A stretch of DNA of 64,000 bases, taken from Zeugodacus cucurbitae (Eukaryota; Arthropoda; Insecta; Diptera; Tephritidae). How positions within the stretch are numbered: the first letter of the stretch is position 1; each line of letters starts with the position of its first letter. The notes below the pieces were generated by a model, which was not told the DNA's origin, did not search any database, and was given only the letters and a program-made list of their open reading frames with translations. The translations under genes were made by a program, and so were the position numbers. Below, piece by piece: positions 60,276 through 64,000 of this stretch. Location: contig NC_071671.1 of NCBI RefSeq assembly GCF_028554725.1, forward strand, positions 66,520,001 to 66,584,000. The letters are read 5' to 3'.

Positions 60276-61230
60276 AAAGTGCAGTGCAACGGCGTACACT
60301 GTGTATCAACACAACAACAACGCACACACACACACACACACTCTACAAAGGGAGCATAGAGATAGTGATGGTGCAACCCTAATAAAAAAAAGGGGAGGAA
60401 AGTGCGACATAGTGAAGCAAAGCAAAACAAAATACAAATGTGAGTTTCTATGTATGTATGTGTGTGAGAATACATGTTGAAGCGATAATAATGAAAGCGG
60501 TTAGTGCAAGAAAATAAAAATACATACATATATACATACAAACGACTTAAGTGCTAAAAGTCGACTGCAATCAGCGTATGTGCAACAAAATACGACAACA
60601 ACAACAACAACTACAAAACGACGAAAGACGTTAGTGTGGCAAAGTAGCAAGTTGGCCTTTTCGTCTTACCGGTTTTTTGACATCAACACACAGGCAAGCT
60701 ACAACAACTACAAACACACACACACGCAAGTGTATTAGTGTTTGTCTACGAATCTATATGTATGAGTCGTCACACCGCTTGTTTGGCCCAATATTTGTGT
60801 GAATTGTGCGTCCAAACGCGTTTATAGCGCCGACAGCGCTGCCCGCAGCAGCAATCGCTAACGTTATTAACGTTGACTTTGCGGTCGTTGTTGCTATTGA
60901 GTTGAGTATTTTCGAATTATACGTTGCGAGACGTTCGCCACACCACACGCACACACACATATATATATATATAAATATTGCAAGTGTAAAGGTGTTTGTT
61001 ACTTCGGTCTCAAGTTGGCTTTTTCATCTTTGTGGGCCGTCGTCGAGTGTGTCTGTCTGTCGTTCGGAGTTTATTTTTGTGTGGTTTCTGAATTTTGTAT
61101 ATTTTTCGCTCAGCAAATTTGTGCGCCGTGTGTGTGAATTAGTAGAAAATTCAAAACTCCAAATATATTACTGTTTACTGGCATTACAACAACAAAAACT
61201 TCCAGAGGTGACGAAAAATTTGAGAAAATA
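60235..61230 (+). other. Predicted 5' leader of a plus-strand gene
   Basis: Long CA/CAA-rich leader downstream of the plus promoter: (CA)n at 60321-60341, (CAA)n at 60596-60612, CA/TA at 60948-60973. It carries AGTGTGGCAA (60633-60642) and CTTACCGGTTTTT (60665-60677), shared with the minus-strand leader. A possible donor AAAT|GTGAGT lies at about 60439. Frames at 60253-60480 and 60806-61231 are repeat-driven and not called. The true exon end is not determined. Confidence 0.45.
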
Positions 61231-62521
61231 AATTATTAAAAAAGTATTAAATGACAGCTCAAACGGTTAAGTTTGGCTTCAAATACAGTTGTGCAATTCC
61301 ATGAGATTATCTGCGAGTGCTTGTGCTGACCAATTTGGTGTTGAGATATATGTACGAACATACATATTTATATAAAGTATGTAATATTCATAAGGAAAAA
61401 ATATAAAAATTATATATAAATGAAAAATGAAGTAAATATATAAATTAAATTAAATTATATAATATATTACAAATTACATAAATATATAAATATATATACC
61501 ATAGAGTGTGAATTTCTTTATTAAACCGGAATTAGCAGTCATAAAAAATATTACAAAACTAAAAATTATTAAGCAAAATAAAAAAATACAGTGTATGCAA
61601 CTAAATAATAATAAAAAATATTACAATAATTAAAACATAAAATTTTTGGTGAAACTTAGCAATTACTTTTGTGTGTGTATTTGCAAGCGCTTGGCCGCTT
61701 CGTGGCTGCAATACGCTTGCCAACAACTGCACTTTGGCATACATCTTTCAACTGGAAATGCCACGGAATTCAAATCATAGTAAGTTGTAAACACTTGAGC
61801 GTAAAAAAGTGGCACAATACCACCATAAGCTGCCAATATAATCTATATGTACATATGTATGCATGTATGCCTAAGTAGTGAAATGCAAAATTATGTATGA
61901 ATATTAGTTGAGACTGCAAATTTCGCTCTAACTATATAGAACGCCAATAGTTCAAAAGATCACTTTTATTTCTTATCTCATTATGTATTGAGGTGTCTAT
62001 AATGATTATTTCTGTGAAGAATGTGAATTTGTTTGAATAAATAATTTTTCTTGCATAGAAAATTAATATGTGAGGTTAGTATGTATGTATTTCTTAGATG
62101 ATAACAATAAAGCTTTTACGCCTTATTTTGTAAATAAACATTTCTAAGTTTGTTGTTGTTGTTATAAAATCAAAAAAATATCCAATAAATAATTTTGGAT
62201 ATTGCTCATGATTCGACAATCCCTTGGCGAATATACAATAGGGTCTGTTTCATTTATCGTTAAACCTACTTTCAAGGGTGATCTCGTAATCGTCTTTCTA
62301 ACCGATTGGTACCCAAAACCATATTTTTTGGATTCTGATGTTTCTATATACACATATAAAACTCTTAACAAAATATGAAACTTAGAAACTGAAAGCATGT
62401 TCTGCAGTTTAGACATTAAGCAAATTATTTTCCTGAGCTTTTTGTTTCTGAACTATTTTTTTGCGAGATTGTCGGTGTTACTGGTACCTCATGTGTTCAG
62501 TCCATATTGTATACTACGTTA
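61231..62521. other. No gene seen; AT-rich, possibly first intron
   Basis: Extremely AT-rich at 61380-61640. No coding sequence recognised. Confidence 0.5.
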
Positions 62522-63232
62522 GGACCGACATTGAAAACATCTTGAAAACACAATTTGTGGATTGTGGAACCAAAGTCGTTCTGACGACATAATGTGTTTT
62601 CGATGAGTTTTCATTGACAGTTCACAATTCAATTATTTGTTTGTTTAACTTTTGAGCAACGAGAATGGCAAGTTTTGGAATCTTTAATATTTGCTTTAAA
62701 TTATTATTAATGATCCTTTTTTATAGAATCACGACAAGAAAATGTTAATAATGAAGGTATTGGCTTTGAAGAGTCAGATAAATATCTTGCGCAACGATGA
62801 TACTTCAAGAGAATTTATATCTTATTACCCAGCACCTTGGCCTTGCAAAAAAGATAGAAGAGTTGAACAAACATCGTTTAATGCTTATTTAAATGACTAT
62901 TTTTTCTGGGCCCGCGAAGAGCAAGCAACTTATTTTGCCACAATTCAATTAGAAGCGCTTCCTCCTTCTCACCCCACGAATTTCTATTTTTGTACTTTTT
63001 TTTTTCTCCATTCTTTTGAAAATGTAAACAAATATTAATTGACAATTCGGGGATGGCAAAATATGTATATTGACTAAACTAGAGCAGGCATTATAATGAG
63101 TGAAATGTAAGTTTTCAAATAGTTTTCAGCGAAAACTCTGATTTCGTTTGACCGATTTTGCATGGATGAAAACATAAGTTTAAGAACGAAAACTCATTTT
63201 TTTCTATGAAAACATGTTTTCAATGTCGGTCC
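62522..63232. mobile_element. 711-bp element with 19-bp perfect terminal inverted repeats
   Basis: The ends ggaccgacattgaaaacat (62522-62540) and its exact reverse complement (63214-63232) enclose many subterminal gaaaac/gttttc words. The inside has a 98-codon frame (62742-63038) whose protein I do not recognise, plus a competing frame around ESRQENVNNEGIGFEESDKY. No clear target duplication. Probably a non-autonomous DNA transposon of unassigned superfamily. Confidence 0.72.
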
Positions 63233-64000
63233 GAACATAGTATCACATCATTTCACAGAGTTCCCACTCTAAACTAATAAAACAGGATTTATAATTTATG
63301 CGGCTTGCTAAAAGAAATCAATTTAAAATAATATGGTAAATCGCCAAAGTAGATCAAATATTGATTCAATAATATTGATCAATAATATTGGTATTATAAA
63401 AGACTCTTTTACAAAGGAAGCGTCAGTTTATCTTTAGAACAGAATTCTTAGATTTCAAATAGGAATAATTAAATGTCAATAGCAAAATATTACAATTAAG
63501 AAAAAAATCATAACTCTAAACGGAGGAGATTCTCTGTTTTAATAATATTTTAAAATAAAGAAGAGAAGAAGTCTCACTGATTGTGACCAATCTGACACAA
63601 TTTTTATTAAAAACTGTCGTGTAAATTTAGTTTATTTCAAAATATACCGAATAAATATTTCTATAATATACACAGCAGAAAGCTGAGTTGCATCAAAATA
63701 ATTTATGAAAATTTTAAATTTTTTGGTTTTTACCCACGCATGCATATAAGTATGCTTCCATTTATGCACTTTAAGTACACCTACATACATATGCATGCCT
63801 TGTAACAACTTAAAGCTAAGAAATTCTCCAAATATTTGTGAAGTTTAATAACCTTTAAGAAGAATGGAAAAAAATTTCTGATTTGACATCGTCCAGATGC
63901 AACAAGTTGTAAAACAAATTCGAAATACAAACAACTGTATATGTGTGTGTGTGTGAATGTGTGAAAACATTTATTACTTTCATAAATAAATTAACCAAGT
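63233..64000. other. No gene seen
   Basis: AT-rich, with a GT tract at 63942-63955. Confidence 0.5.

Noticed and set aside
60806..61231. 141-codon plus-strand ORF in the leader
   Set aside because: It is driven by CA/TA repeats and hydrophobic low-complexity sequence and lacks a recognisable domain. The start is not an ATG in good context.
1..64000. tRNA, rRNA or CRISPR features
   Set aside because: I looked for T-loop-like GTTCGA contexts, rRNA-like blocks and regularly spaced short repeats and found none that fold or repeat convincingly.

Overview
The window is AT-rich eukaryotic DNA from a dipteran, most likely a tephritid fruit fly. Evidence for this: introns of 55-75 bp, Drosophila-type Inr+DPE core promoters, many CA/GT and CAA microsatellites, mariner relatives of the DD41D (rosa) type first described from tephritids, and repeats ending in a block close to aagttcgggtgtaaccgaa. 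No large protein-coding gene is complete here. Almost all longer ORFs are transposon remnants or chance ORFs.

Layout. 1-13 kb: a dispersed repeat, a mariner deletion derivative, a 305-bp MITE, and two decayed DD41D mariners (5405-6337 and 11945-12862). 15.4-30.1 kb: a cluster of very small spliced genes (15416-15790 minus, 16618-17012 plus, 19334-19717 plus, 27362-27743 plus, 29464-30120 minus). They share one architecture: exon 1 of about 22 codons ending in phase 2, exon 2 of 14-18 codons ending in phase 0, and a charged, mostly helical exon 3. I read them as one rapidly diverging paralogous family of 73-90 residue proteins that I cannot name. A separate two-exon microgene lies at 26354-26609. 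A Tc1-like element (17418-18945) and a repeat copy (23467-24665) lie among them. 31.7-47.5 kb: nested transposons, namely LINE 3' fragments, a two-copy gene-derived insert, repeat copies with a MITE inside, and a mariner remnant.

54-61 kb: two promoters in head-to-head orientation, with +1 at 54313 (minus) and 60235 (plus). Each has a TCAGTT initiator and a GGAYGT DPE exactly at +28. They also share an identical upstream 10-mer at the same distance and conserved leader blocks. They look like promoters of two divergently transcribed paralogous genes whose coding exons I do not see, so these probably lie outside the window or are unrecognised. The 5.9 kb between them holds a mariner end, another inverted-repeat element, a perfect hairpin and a roughly 112-bp tandem array split by a LINE fragment.

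All exon structures were worked out by eye from frame continuity and splice consensus. No expression data or database search was available.
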